Source: Halorientalis regularis (lineage in GTDB: Archaea; Halobacteriota; Halobacteria; Halobacteriales; Haloarculaceae). From it: DNA of 64,000 nucleotides. The stretch lies in NCBI RefSeq assembly GCF_023698535.1, contig NZ_JALJCL010000007.1, positions 1 through 64,000 on the forward strand. The letters run 5' to 3'. The position numbers and the translations under genes are program-made. Within the stretch, counting starts at the first letter, position 1. Every line of letters starts with the position of its first letter. Under the pieces are notes generated by a model. That model was given only the letters and a program-made list of their open reading frames with translations, had not been told where the DNA came from and did no database searches. Below are positions 16,969-26,409 of the stretch, piece by piece.

Positions 16969-18633
16969 TTACTCGCCGCCCGCCTGGATGCCGTGCTGTA
17001 ACGGTTCGGGGACCAGTTCACTTTTCAGTACCTTTCCGCCCGGGTTCTTTGGTAGCTCGTCGAGTATTCGGATCACTTCGGGAATCTTGTAGTCCGCGAG
17101 GCGCTCGCGTGCGTGATCGCGGAGTTCGTCCTCCGTGAGCCGCTCGCCGGGCTTTGGAACGGCCGCGGCGAGGACGCGCTCGCCGAGTATCGCGTCGGGG
17201 AACCCGGTAACGGACACTTCGAGGACTTTGCGGTGGCTGGTCAGCGCCTCCTCGACGTCGAGCACGTAGACGTTCTCGCCGCCACGGACGATCTTGTCCC
17301 GGCTCCGCCCCTTGAGCGACACGAACCCGTCCTCGTCGATGGTCGCCAGGTCGCCCGTGTAGTGCCAGCCGTCCGCGAACGCCTCGGCGGTCGCCGCCGG
17401 TCTGTTCCGGTACTCGTCGACGACGATGGGACCTCTGATCGCCAGTTCCCCGACCTCGCCCGGGCCGAGCGGGTCGCGGTCGTCGTCGACCACGGCGAGT
17501 TCGATCGGGGGTGCCGGGAGCCCGATCGTCTCGGCGTAGTCGTCGGTGTACGCGTCCGGGCACATCGTCACCAGCCCCGCGGTCGTCTCCGTCGTCCCGT
17601 ACGCGTCGCTGAGCGCGGCCTCCGGGAACACCTCGCGGAGTCGGCGCACGTTCTCCTCGGGCATCGGTGCGCCGCCGTAGGCAGCGGTTTCCAGCGACGA
17701 GAGGTCGTACTGCTCGGGGTCGCCCTGCTCCATCGCCAGGACGTACGTCGTCGGCACCGTCAGCGTGAACTCGGTCCCGTGTGTCTCGACGGCCGAGAGG
17801 AACTCGTTTGGCCCGGTGCCGTCGTAGACGACGGTCGTCCCGGCGTTGGCGAGGGCGTGCAATAGGTTCGAGACGAGTCCCGCACCGTGGAACAGCGGCA
17901 CGTTCACCAGCACCCGAAGTCCCTCGTCGGTGTCGAAGGATCGCCGGTAGTTGATCGCGCCGTTGACGAGGTTGAACGCCGAGACGACACAGCCCTTCGG
18001 CTGGCCGGTCGTCCCGGAAGTGTAGAGGATGGTAGCGGGGTCGTGTTCCCCGCGGTCGGCGGCCGGCGGGGTCACATCGGACTCGAAAAGCCCCTCGTAC
18101 GAGCGACCCTCGCTCCCGTCGCCGACCACGTAGTACGATTCCGGATCGAGGTCGTAGTCCGCGTCCGCGACGACCGCGGTCAGGTCCGGTTCGGTGATCA
18201 GCACGCTCGGATCGGCGTCCTCGAGCAACGGCGACAGCTCCCGACCGGAGACGCGCGTGTTGATCGGCGCGGCGACGGCACCGAGGCGAATACAGGCGAA
18301 GTACGTCTCGACGAAGGCGGGGCGGTTCGTGAGCAGCATGCTCACGATGTCACCCGGTGCCACGCCGGCAGCGGCCAGCCCCGCGGCCAGTCTGTCGACC
18401 CGGTCGGCTATCTCTGCGTAGGTGTCCGTTCGGTCGTACTCGGGGTAGACGAACGCGTCGGTGTCGGGCGCGCGGTCGACCGCCGCGTCGAACAGCGCCG
18501 TCACGCTCTCCGGTCGGTCGGGGTAGGCGAGACAGCCGTCGTGGTCGGTCCGTTCGAGGTCGAAGGCGTCCGGGTCGTGGTGGACGATTCCGTCGGTTCG
18601 GGTGATCGTGTCGGTGTCGTAGCCCTGTTTCAT
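16969..18633 (-). CDS. Acyl-CoA synthetase (AMP-forming), first of three
   Basis: A 554-residue ANL-superfamily ligase. The adenylate-binding P-loop is ILYTSGTTGQPKG, with later motifs DAYGTTETTAG and YTGDLATIDEDGFVSLKGR, and a C-terminal lid with the catalytic lysine in NPGGKVLKSEL. It activates a carboxylic acid to its CoA ester with ATP. ATG 18633 (MKQGYDTDTITR) gives a normal family length; upstream reading frame is an artefact of the next gene. It lies 31 bases after the LLM gene in a three-gene minus-strand operon. Confidence 0.92.
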   Translation of the reverse strand: MKQGYDTDTITRTDGIVHHDPDAFDLERTDHDGCLAYPDRPESVTALFDAAVDRAPDTDAFVYPEYDRTDTYAEIADRVDRLAAGLAAAGVAPGDIVSMLLTNRPAFVETYFACIRLGAVAAPINTRVSGRELSPLLEDADPSVLITEPDLTAVVADADYDLDPESYYVVGDGSEGRSYEGLFESDVTPPAADRGEHDPATILYTSGTTGQPKGCVVSAFNLVNGAINYRRSFDTDEGLRVLVNVPLFHGAGLVSNLLHALANAGTTVVYDGTGPNEFLSAVETHGTEFTLTVPTTYVLAMEQGDPEQYDLSSLETAAYGGAPMPEENVRRLREVFPEAALSDAYGTTETTAGLVTMCPDAYTDDYAETIGLPAPPIELAVVDDDRDPLGPGEVGELAIRGPIVVDEYRNRPAATAEAFADGWHYTGDLATIDEDGFVSLKGRSRDKIVRGGENVYVLDVEEALTSHRKVLEVSVTGFPDAILGERVLAAAVPKPGERLTEDELRDHARERLADYKIPEVIRILDELPKNPGGKVLKSELVPEPLQHGIQAGGE

Positions 18634-18664
18634 CGGTGGCAGTGGTGTGTCGTGTCCATGGCGC

Positions 18665-19672
18665 TCAGTTCGGTTCGGGCGGCAGCGCGTCGAGCGTCGC
18701 CGCGAACATCTCGTCGGTCGCGCCCTGGGGGAACGAGATGAGTGCCGTGTCGACGACGCCGTCGAGCAACTCGGTGACGCGTTCCCGGGCGTGTTCGGGC
18801 GTGCCGGCGATACCCAGGGCATCCTGGAGGTCGGCCGTGACCGCTTCGGCCGCGGCGGCTTTGTCGCCGTCCTCCCAGGCCGCCTGGATCGCTTCGGCCT
18901 CCTCGGGGTAGCCGTGGTCAGCGACGACGCCGTTGTAGAAGTCCGTCGACCCCACGTAGTAGGCGACGTGTCGCGAGAGGACTTCCCGGGCCTCTTCGGG
19001 ATCGTCGCTGACCGCCGTCGGGATCGACGGCGAGACGTGGAGGTCACGGTCCCGATTGGCCCGTTCGCGCGCCTCCTCGATGGCGTCCTCGACGGCCGGC
19101 AGCGGCATCAGGTGCGGGAGCAGGCCGTCGGCGAAGTCGATGGACATCGCGATGTTGGTCGTCCCGAGGGCCGCGTTCAGAACCGGGACCGACTGACCGT
19201 CGGCGTGGTTGAGCGCGAACCCACCGAGTTCGAAGATTTCGCCGTCGTAGTCGATCCGGTCGCCGGACAGCGCGAGGTCGAGGATCTCGATCGTCTCACG
19301 GATGCGTCGCAGTGGTCGCTCGAACGACTGGCCGTGGTAGCCCTCGACGACCTGCGGCGTACTCGACCCGAGGCCGAGCAGGAACCGGCCATCGGTGGCC
19401 TCGTTGATCGTGAGCGCGTTCGCCGCGAGGGCGGCCGGACTGCGTGCGAAGGCGTTGGCGATGCAGGTGCCCAGCGCGCAGTCCGTTCGCTCGGCGATCC
19501 GGGCCAGCAGAGAGAAGGGGTTGTACCCCCACCCTTCGCCGACCCACACGGAGTCGAACCCGCTCGCGGCGGCGTCTTCGGCGTAGTCGACCAACCAGTC
19601 TCCCGACCGGTCGGCGTACTCCGGCAGTACGATACCTGTGCGCGGATAGTCGAACGTCGTGTCTGAACTCAT
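18665..19672 (-). CDS. LLM-class (F420/FMN-dependent) oxidoreductase, second copy
   Basis: A 335-residue luciferase-like protein. Features are GFDSVWVGEGWGYNPFSLLA, a long ANALTINEATDGRFLLGLGS segment and the C-terminal GIAGTPEHARERVTELLDGV typical of F420-dependent LLM enzymes. It starts inside the stop of the upstream synthetase (ATGA at 19669-19672) and is followed by a second synthetase, so it sits between two acid-activating enzymes. Alkane- or ring-acting monooxygenase and F420 reductase roles are both possible. Confidence 0.87.
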   Translation of the reverse strand: MSSDTTFDYPRTGIVLPEYADRSGDWLVDYAEDAAASGFDSVWVGEGWGYNPFSLLARIAERTDCALGTCIANAFARSPAALAANALTINEATDGRFLLGLGSSTPQVVEGYHGQSFERPLRRIRETIEILDLALSGDRIDYDGEIFELGGFALNHADGQSVPVLNAALGTTNIAMSIDFADGLLPHLMPLPAVEDAIEEARERANRDRDLHVSPSIPTAVSDDPEEAREVLSRHVAYYVGSTDFYNGVVADHGYPEEAEAIQAAWEDGDKAAAAEAVTADLQDALGIAGTPEHARERVTELLDGVVDTALISFPQGATDEMFAATLDALPPEPN

Positions 19673-21219
19673 GAATTGGTCTCCTTGACCGCCTTGCGGA
19701 GGTCCTGTCTCGATATCTTCCCGCTGTTGGTCTGTGGCAGCGACGACCGGATCTCGTACCGGCGCGGTCGCTTGAAGTCCTCGATGCTGGCCGACGCCTT
19801 GAAGTACTCGTCGAGGTCCTCGCCCGAGAGGTCGTCGGTCCCCGGGACGACGAAGGCGGTGACGACCTGGCCCCACTCGGAGTCGGGTGCGCCGATCACG
19901 GCCGCGGTGCGAACGTCCGGGTGGTCGTGGAGGACGTTTTCGACCTCGGCGGGGTAGATGTTCTCGCCGCCGCTGATGATCATGTTGTCCTTCCGGTCGA
20001 CGAAGTAGAGGAAGCCGTCCTCGTCGCGGCGGCCGAGGTCGCCGGTCCGGTACCAGCCGTCGACGATGGCCTCGTCGGTCTTCTCGGGGGCTTTCCAGTA
20101 GCCGGTCATGCAGGTCGGCGTCTCGACGAGTATCTCGCCCTCTTGGCCGCGTTCGACCGTGTTTCCGGGCATCGGGTCGTCGGGGTCGACGAGGCGGACC
20201 CGCGCTTTCGGGACCGCGTGTCCGATGCTGCCGAGGTGGTCGTCGTGGTCCTCCGGATAGAGGAACGCGCCGAAGATGATCTCGGTGGTGCCGTAGGCGT
20301 TGACGAAGTCCACGTCGGGGAACTGCTCGCGACAGCGCCTGACCACTTCCTCGGGCATCGCCGAGCCCGAGTACTGGATCATCCGCACGTCCTCGGTGTC
20401 CCGTTCCGCGATGGTGCCCTCGTCGAGTACCTCGTTGAAGTGTGTCGGGACGCCCCACAGGGCGGTCACGCCCTCGTTCTCGATGTAGTCGAGCGTCACC
20501 GTCGGGTCGAAGTCCCGCTGGATCAGGTTCGTCGCACCGACCTGTAGTGCCGGCATGAAGTTCGCCAGCAGTGGGCCGACGTGGTACAGCGGCCCCAGCG
20601 CGACGCTCGTGTCGCCCGGCCGGAGGCGGTTGTACGGGACCGACATCAGATTCGCCTCGACCACGTTGCGGTGGCTGTGCGTGACCCCTTTCGGATCGCC
20701 CGTCGTACCGGAGGTGTACAACAGCAGCGCGCGGTCGTCCTCGGCGACGCTGATCCCCGGCGGCCGATCGGAGCCGTCGGTGACGGACTCGTAGGGGATT
20801 TCGTCGGGGAGGTCGACGTCACCCACGCCGATTCGGCTGTCCGGGAGCGACTCGGCGTCCAGTTCCCGGACGGTCTCGATACAGGCCTCGTCGACGGCGA
20901 TGCCGTCTGCCTCGGAGTGTTCGAGGACGTAGGAGAGCCGGCCCGGCGGCGCGCGGTAGCTGACCGGCGTGACGACGAGCCCGATCTCGAGGCCACCGAA
21001 GAGCAACACCAGTAGTTCGACGGAGTCTTTCACCATCACCGAGACGTGGTCGCCGGGCTCGAACCCGGCGTCTAACAGCCCGTTGGCCGTCCGTGTGACG
21101 CGCTCGTCCCACTCTCGGAACCGCAGTGTTTCGTCGGCTGCCGGGTCGACGAGCCCGACCTGCTCGGGCCGACTTGCAGCAGCCTGTGAGAGGAGGTCCC
21201 TCACAGTCGGGTGTGACAT
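19669..21219 (-). CDS. Acyl-CoA synthetase (AMP-forming), second of three
   Basis: A 516-residue ligase with LLYTSGTTGDPKGVTHSH, NAYGTTEIIFG, YRTGDLGRRDEDGFLYFVDR and a C-terminal NSGKISRQDLRK containing the catalytic Lys. It is the promoter-proximal gene of the minus-strand operon (synthetase, LLM, synthetase). Divergent from the acyl-CoA dehydrogenase at 21323 across about 100 bases. Two ligases bracketing an oxidoreductase suggests activation of both a starting acid and an oxidised product. Confidence 0.92.
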   Translation of the reverse strand: MSHPTVRDLLSQAAASRPEQVGLVDPAADETLRFREWDERVTRTANGLLDAGFEPGDHVSVMVKDSVELLVLLFGGLEIGLVVTPVSYRAPPGRLSYVLEHSEADGIAVDEACIETVRELDAESLPDSRIGVGDVDLPDEIPYESVTDGSDRPPGISVAEDDRALLLYTSGTTGDPKGVTHSHRNVVEANLMSVPYNRLRPGDTSVALGPLYHVGPLLANFMPALQVGATNLIQRDFDPTVTLDYIENEGVTALWGVPTHFNEVLDEGTIAERDTEDVRMIQYSGSAMPEEVVRRCREQFPDVDFVNAYGTTEIIFGAFLYPEDHDDHLGSIGHAVPKARVRLVDPDDPMPGNTVERGQEGEILVETPTCMTGYWKAPEKTDEAIVDGWYRTGDLGRRDEDGFLYFVDRKDNMIISGGENIYPAEVENVLHDHPDVRTAAVIGAPDSEWGQVVTAFVVPGTDDLSGEDLDEYFKASASIEDFKRPRRYEIRSSLPQTNSGKISRQDLRKAVKETNS

Positions 21220-21322
21220 ACGAATCGACTTCTATCTCTCACCTAATAGTCCTTGTCGCTGCGGTATGGGCAGGTATTATGGTACTCGCACCGCTGGTAC
21301 GGACGAGGCTCGACAGCCAACC

Positions 21323-22474
21323 ATGATGACACACTTCAAGCTCGAAGATCGGCACAGAGCGCAACGCGACGCGGTCCGGGAATTCTGCGAGTCGGAAGTC
21401 GCCCCCCACGTCGAGGAGTACGAGCGCAGCGGCGAATTCCCCCGCGAAATCGTCGAAGCCGTCGGCGAAGCCGGCTTCCACGGCGTCCCCTACCCCGAGG
21501 AGTACGGCGGTGCCGGCAGGGACTACCGCTCCTTCGCGATCACGGTCGAAGAACTGGCCCGGTGCTGGAAACTACTCGCCGGCACCGTCTCGGGCGCGAG
21601 CTGTCTCGTCGGCTACCCCATCGCCGAGTTCGGCGACGAGTGGCAGAAAGACGAGTGGCTCCGCGGGCTGGCGACGGGAGCGATCGTCGGCGCGCTGTCG
21701 ATGACCGAACCCGAGGCCGGCAGCGACGCCGCGGCGATGGAGACGACCGCCGAGCGGGACGGCGACGAGTACGTCATCGACGGCCACAAGGTGTGGACCA
21801 CGAACGGAGCCGTCGCGGACCTCGTCGTCGTGGCCGCCCGGACCGGCGATACCGGGACTCACGACGACATCAGCCTCATCGGAATCCCGAACCCCACCGA
21901 GCGTGACGGGTTCGAGGTCGTCCGGGACATCCCCTGCATGGAGGGCGAGGCCGCCGTCGAGAGCGAGATCGAGTACGACGGGCTCAGAGTGCCGGCGGAC
22001 AACCTGATCGGCGAGGAGGGCAAGGGCTTTCGGTACATCATGGAAGGGCTAGACATCGGCCGGATCGGCACGGCCGCACAGGGCGTCGGCGTCGCGCAGG
22101 CCGCCTTCGAGGCGAGCCGTGACTTCGCCGACGAGCGCGAGCAGTTCGGCGAGCCCATCCGGGAGAACCAGGGCGTCTCGTTCAAGGTCGCCGACATGGC
22201 GATGGAAGTCGAGTCGGCCCGCATGCTGACGCTCCACGCCGCCAACGAGCGCGACCGCGGCGAGCGAGTCACCAAGGAGGCCGCCATGGCGAAGACCAAG
22301 GCGACCGACGTGGCGATGGACGCCGGTGTCGAGGCCGTCCAGATCCACGGCTCCCGCGGGTACTCGAAAGACTACCCCGTCGAGCGCTACATGCGTGTCG
22401 CCAAAGGGATGCAGATCTACGAGGGAACCAACGAGGTCAACCGCATCGTCATCAGCAACTCCCTGTACGAGTAA
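21323..22474 (+). CDS. Acyl-CoA dehydrogenase
   Basis: A 383-residue flavoenzyme. Motifs are SMTEPEAGSDAAAMETTAE, VIDGHKVWTTNG, the QIHGSRGYSKDYPVERYMRD-like segment and a regular catalytic MQIYEGTNEVNR with Glu present. It is monocistronic, between divergent and convergent neighbours. ATG 21323 or the adjacent ATG 21326 are the only starts giving a family-like N terminus (HFKLEDRHRAQRDAVREF). Confidence 0.91.
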   Translation: MMTHFKLEDRHRAQRDAVREFCESEVAPHVEEYERSGEFPREIVEAVGEAGFHGVPYPEEYGGAGRDYRSFAITVEELARCWKLLAGTVSGASCLVGYPIAEFGDEWQKDEWLRGLATGAIVGALSMTEPEAGSDAAAMETTAERDGDEYVIDGHKVWTTNGAVADLVVVAARTGDTGTHDDISLIGIPNPTERDGFEVVRDIPCMEGEAAVESEIEYDGLRVPADNLIGEEGKGFRYIMEGLDIGRIGTAAQGVGVAQAAFEASRDFADEREQFGEPIRENQGVSFKVADMAMEVESARMLTLHAANERDRGERVTKEAAMAKTKATDVAMDAGVEAVQIHGSRGYSKDYPVERYMRVAKGMQIYEGTNEVNRIVISNSLYE

Positions 22475-22831
22475 CCCGGCCGCGAACCAGGCAGTCGACC
22501 GTCGATCGACCGCCGACCCACGCAACTCCCTCGTTTTCACCGATGGTTCGGACCCGAGCCACCCCGCCATCCAGTTTCTCCCCGAAATTCGGCCGAGAAA
22601 CCCGCAAAGAGTTTTTCGCAAATCAAAGTTCGGCCCCCAGCCACGGCTGGAAATAACGAACTCAGAGTGTTATTTCCAGAGTCGAGCGTTTTGCTCTGGC
22701 AACTTTTGCGCAAAATATAACAAAAAACCATGATGGTTTTCTTGATCCGACGGACCGGCCGTGGGCCGAAGGGGGTGTGACGAACCGGTCGGAAATGCAG
22801 GGGAGAAAGCGTGTGGGAACGGATGGGCCGG
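22475..22831. other. Convergent intergenic region dense in inverted repeats
   Basis: This 357-base gap between two convergent genes holds an AT-rich core (22610-22742) with several perfect inverted repeats: ccagcc-ac-ggctgg (22637-22650), ctggaaataac/gttatttccag with an 11-base loop (22647-22679), ccagag/ctctgg (22675-22698), ttttgcgcaaaa (22705-22716) and aaaacc-atgat-ggtttt (22724-22740). Neighbouring repeats overlap, so their hairpins exclude one another. A TATA-like ttatatttt faces the minus strand at about 22711-22721. It could be a bidirectional terminator, a small RNA, or an operator region. No protein gene is seen. Confidence 0.55.
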
Positions 22832-23634
<803 letters not shown>

Positions 23635-23638
<4 letters not shown>

Positions 23639-24492
23639 TGCTCGTCCTCCCAGTTGTAGAAGCCCTGCCCGGTCTTCACGCCGAGGTCACCCGCTCGCAC
23701 CATCTGCTTGACGATAGTCGGCGGCTTGAACACGTCGCGACCGAGTTCCTCGGCCAGCGACTCGCCGATCTCCACCCGCACGTCCCAGCCGTTGTAATCG
23801 CCCAGTTTCAGCGGTCCCATGGGGAAGTTGTACCCCTTCTCCATGCCCGTGTCGATGTCCTCGGGCGAGGCGACGCCCTGCTCGACCATCCGTGCAGCTT
23901 CCATCCCCAGGATGACGCCGAGACGAGACGTGGCGAAGCCCGGGAAGTCGTCGACGAGGATGCTCGTCCGGCCGAGTCCCTCGGCCAGTTCCTCGGCGCG
24001 GTCGACGGTTTCGTCGTTCGTGTGGTGGCCCGTGATCAGTTCCAGCAGTTCCATCTTCACCGGCGGATTGAAGAAGTGCGTCCCGATGACCCGTTCCGGC
24101 GAGTCGGCCGCGCTGGCGATCTCCGTCACCGGTAACGACGACGTGTTCGAGCCAAGCACCGTGTTCGGGCCCGCGTGTTCGTCCAGTTCTTCGAACACGT
24201 TTTTCTTCAGGTCCATGTCTTCGGGCACCGCCTCGATGATGAACGTCGGCTCGTCGGTCACCACGCCGATATCCGTCGTCCCGGAGACGCGTGCGAACGT
24301 CGCCCCGGCGTCGTCGATGATCTCGCGGTCTTCGGCCTCCGCCAGGTTCTCCTTGATCCGGTCCAGGCCCTCGTCCACGAGTTCCTGCTCGACGTCCCGG
24401 ATGATTACGTCGTAGCCGCTCTGCGCGGCTAACTGTGCGATACCGCTCCCCATCGTTCCGGCGCCGATGACACCGATGGCTTGCTCTGCCAT
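23635..24492 (-). CDS. 3-hydroxyacyl-CoA dehydrogenase
   Basis: A 285-residue NAD-dependent enzyme. The Rossmann motif is GVIGAGTMGSGIAQLAA at the N terminus. Catalytic-domain motifs are SNTSSLPVTEIA, the His-containing IGTHFFNPPVKMELLELI and the C-terminal MGPLKLGDYNGWD. Its length is standard for the single-domain type (about 285 residues). ATG 24492 (MAEQAIGVIG) was chosen. It overlaps the downstream hydratase; divergent from the small HTH gene at 24595. Confidence 0.93.
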
Positions 24493-24557
24493 ACAACTGA
24501 GTCCCGCTGGACCGACAATAGACTTTTCGACGGCGGTATCCGGGCTGCCGCCGGGGA

Positions 24558-24568
24558 AATCTATTTGA
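24558..24568 (+). promoter_or_regulatory. TATA box candidate for the small HTH gene
   Basis: The sequence aaatctatttg lies 27-37 bases before ATG 24595 in the 102-base divergent promoter region shared with the 3-hydroxyacyl-CoA dehydrogenase gene. Confidence 0.45.
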
Positions 24569-24594
24569 CCGGTGGCTACAATTCCTAGCTTGGC

Positions 24595-24888
24595 ATGAGT
24601 ACGCACACAGTGGACAAGCCACAGCAGCGTGGACCGTCCGCGGAGGACATCGAGAGTCTCCCCCCGAGCGCGAAACTGGTACTGCAATCGCTGCACCGGA
24701 CAGACGGGCAGACGACCAGCGAGCTCGCGGCGGAGGCCGACCTCGCCGAGCGGACGATCCGATACGCGCTGACCCAACTCGACGAGATGGGCATCATCGA
24801 GTCCCGGTATCTGCTCTCGGACCCACAGACTCGCAAGTACATCCTGACGCCCGACGACCAGCAGATCGCCGACCTCCTCGACCGATAG
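24595..24888 (+). CDS. Small winged-helix (MarR/ArsR-like) transcriptional regulator
   Basis: A 97-residue single-domain DNA-binding protein. The winged helix spans roughly residues 25-95 (SAKLVLQSLHRTDGQTTSEL, DLAERTIRYALTQLDEMGII, then a wing SRYLLSDPQTRKYIL). No ligand or metal-binding domain is visible. It faces the 3-hydroxyacyl-CoA dehydrogenase operon and precedes the MaoC gene, so it probably controls local beta-oxidation genes. Its HTH resembles the regulator at 26043, suggesting a paralogous pair. Confidence 0.82.
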   Translation: MSTHTVDKPQQRGPSAEDIESLPPSAKLVLQSLHRTDGQTTSELAAEADLAERTIRYALTQLDEMGIIESRYLLSDPQTRKYILTPDDQQIADLLDR

Positions 24889-24997
24889 TGCCCCGGAACA
24901 CGCAGGGGGTCCGCGGACCCGTAGCCGAGCCGCCGTCCAGACCGCGCTGGCCACCCCACCGAACTGTACCCGCGATCCGCCGGGGAGGACGCTGACG

Positions 24998-26023
24998 ATG
25001 CCCGAGCGACCGCTCTCGGAGCTGAAAGCCCGCGTCGGTGACTCGCGACGGACCGTCGATGGCCTCCGCGTCGAGGCCGGCAAGGTCGCGGAGTTCGCGA
25101 CCGCGCTCCGGGACGAGAACCCCATCCATCACGACGAGGCCGCCGCGGCCGACCGCGGATTCGACGCGCTCCCCGCGCCGCTGACCTTCACCCGGACGGC
25201 GTACTTCCCGCGGTACCGGCCCGACGGCGTCGACGAGATGCTGGGCTTCGATCTCGGCTTCCGACAGGCCTACACCGTCCACGGCGAGCAGGCCTACGAG
25301 TACGAGCGCCCGCTGGTCGTCGGCGATGTCCTCACCGGGGAGACGACGCTGGTCGACGTGTTCCAGCGCGACGGCCGCCGCGGCGGGACCATGACCTTCG
25401 CGGTCAGGGAGACGGCGTTTCGCGACCGGGACGACGACCTCGTCGTCACAGCCCGGTCGACGGCCATCGAGACCGGCGGGGTCATCGACGACGGGGACGA
25501 CGCCAGCGACGAACCCGACCGCAGTGACGACGCCGGCGGCGACGACCCACCCGCGGCGAACGGCGCTGGGTTCGAGGCGACCACCGAGCGACCGCCGCGC
25601 CCCACGGCGACGGCAGCGACGGTCTCGGTCGGTGACACTGCCCCGCCGCTCGTCGTCGAGGGCCTCGAACGGAAGGACTTCGTGAAGTACGCGGGTGCGA
25701 GCGGGGACTTCACGCCGATCCACTACGACGAACCGTACGTCAGGGAAGCGGGCCATGACGCGGTCTTCGCACAGGGGATGCTCACCGCCGGATACGCGGC
25801 GCGGGCCGTCGCGGACTGGTTCGGTCTCGCGACCGTCACCCGGTTCCGGACTCGGTTTCAGTCACAGTTGTTCCCGGGCGAGAGCGTCGTGGTCACCGGC
25901 GAGGTCGACGACGTGACCCGGACCGGACCGGGTGCGACCGTCGTCGCGTCGTTCGAGGCGACCACCCGAACTGGCGACGTACTCCTCACCGGTGAGGCCG
26001 AGGCTGACCTGCCGGCCGAGTGA
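24998..26023 (+). CDS. Double hotdog MaoC-type dehydratase (FAS1-like N domain fused to MaoC)
   Basis: A 341-residue fusion. Residues 1-155 form a MaoC-like N domain (RVEAGKVAEFATALRDENPI, YEYERPLVVGDVLTGET). An acidic Asp/Gly/Ala-rich linker (about 160-205) leads to a catalytic hotdog domain with the hydratase motif YAGASGDFTPIHYDE, which holds the Asp/His dyad. Such enzymes hydrate R-specific 2-enoyl-CoA or dehydrate bulky 3-hydroxyacyl-CoA. In actinobacterial steroid degradation the two hotdogs are often separate chains; here they are fused. Confidence 0.88.
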   Translation: MPERPLSELKARVGDSRRTVDGLRVEAGKVAEFATALRDENPIHHDEAAAADRGFDALPAPLTFTRTAYFPRYRPDGVDEMLGFDLGFRQAYTVHGEQAYEYERPLVVGDVLTGETTLVDVFQRDGRRGGTMTFAVRETAFRDRDDDLVVTARSTAIETGGVIDDGDDASDEPDRSDDAGGDDPPAANGAGFEATTERPPRPTATAATVSVGDTAPPLVVEGLERKDFVKYAGASGDFTPIHYDEPYVREAGHDAVFAQGMLTAGYAARAVADWFGLATVTRFRTRFQSQLFPGESVVVTGEVDDVTRTGPGATVVASFEATTRTGDVLLTGEAEADLPAE

Positions 26024-26042
26024 ATCAGGACGGCGAGCCTGC

Positions 26043-26348
26043 CTATTCTCCTGCAGTGTCCTGTCGCGATTGCTCGGCGTCGGCCAGCACGATCTCGCGT
26101 CGCGGCCCCTCACCATCCGCGACGCGCCAGCGACGAACGATCAACTCGGCCTCGTCGAGGTCCGCGATCGCCCGCCGTAGCGTCCGGTCCGCGAGCCGCG
26201 TCCGCTCGCGTAGTTGCGTCACGGTGAGCCGCTGTGGTGCCGCCCGGTCGACGACCAGATAGGTGAGCTTCGCGCTGGGTGTGAGTTCGTGCAGCCGGGT
26301 GGGCCGTCCGTGGCCCGTGGCTGGCGAACCGCGACAGTTCGATGCCAT
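26043..26348 (-). CDS. Small winged-helix transcriptional regulator
   Basis: A 101-residue protein with an HTH at TPSAKLTYLVVDRAAPQRLT...LADRTLRRAIADLDEAELIVRR, the same layout as the regulator at 24595. ATG 26348 was chosen (MASNCRGSP); it overlaps a perfect palindrome tggtgtgacacca. An upstream start at 26402 would add 18 unlike residues. It is oriented like the cyclase gene that lies upstream, with 61 bases between. It is the likely local repressor for the cyclase/TAXI operon or for the MaoC gene with which it converges. Confidence 0.75.
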   Translation of the reverse strand: MASNCRGSPATGHGRPTRLHELTPSAKLTYLVVDRAAPQRLTVTQLRERTRLADRTLRRAIADLDEAELIVRRWRVADGEGPRREIVLADAEQSRQDTAGE

Positions 26349-26373
26349 GGTGTGACACCACATATCTCGCGAG
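26348..26373. promoter_or_regulatory. Two adjoining palindromes at the HTH gene start
   Basis: tggtgt-g-acacca (26348-26360) is a perfect 13-base palindrome touching the ATG, and tctcgcgaga (26364-26373) is a perfect 10-base palindrome three bases away. Their position over the transcription and translation start suggests an autorepression operator. Confidence 0.5.
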
Positions 26374-26409
26374 AGACAAAAAAGACCTTTCGCGGGCGGC
26401 AACCGACGA

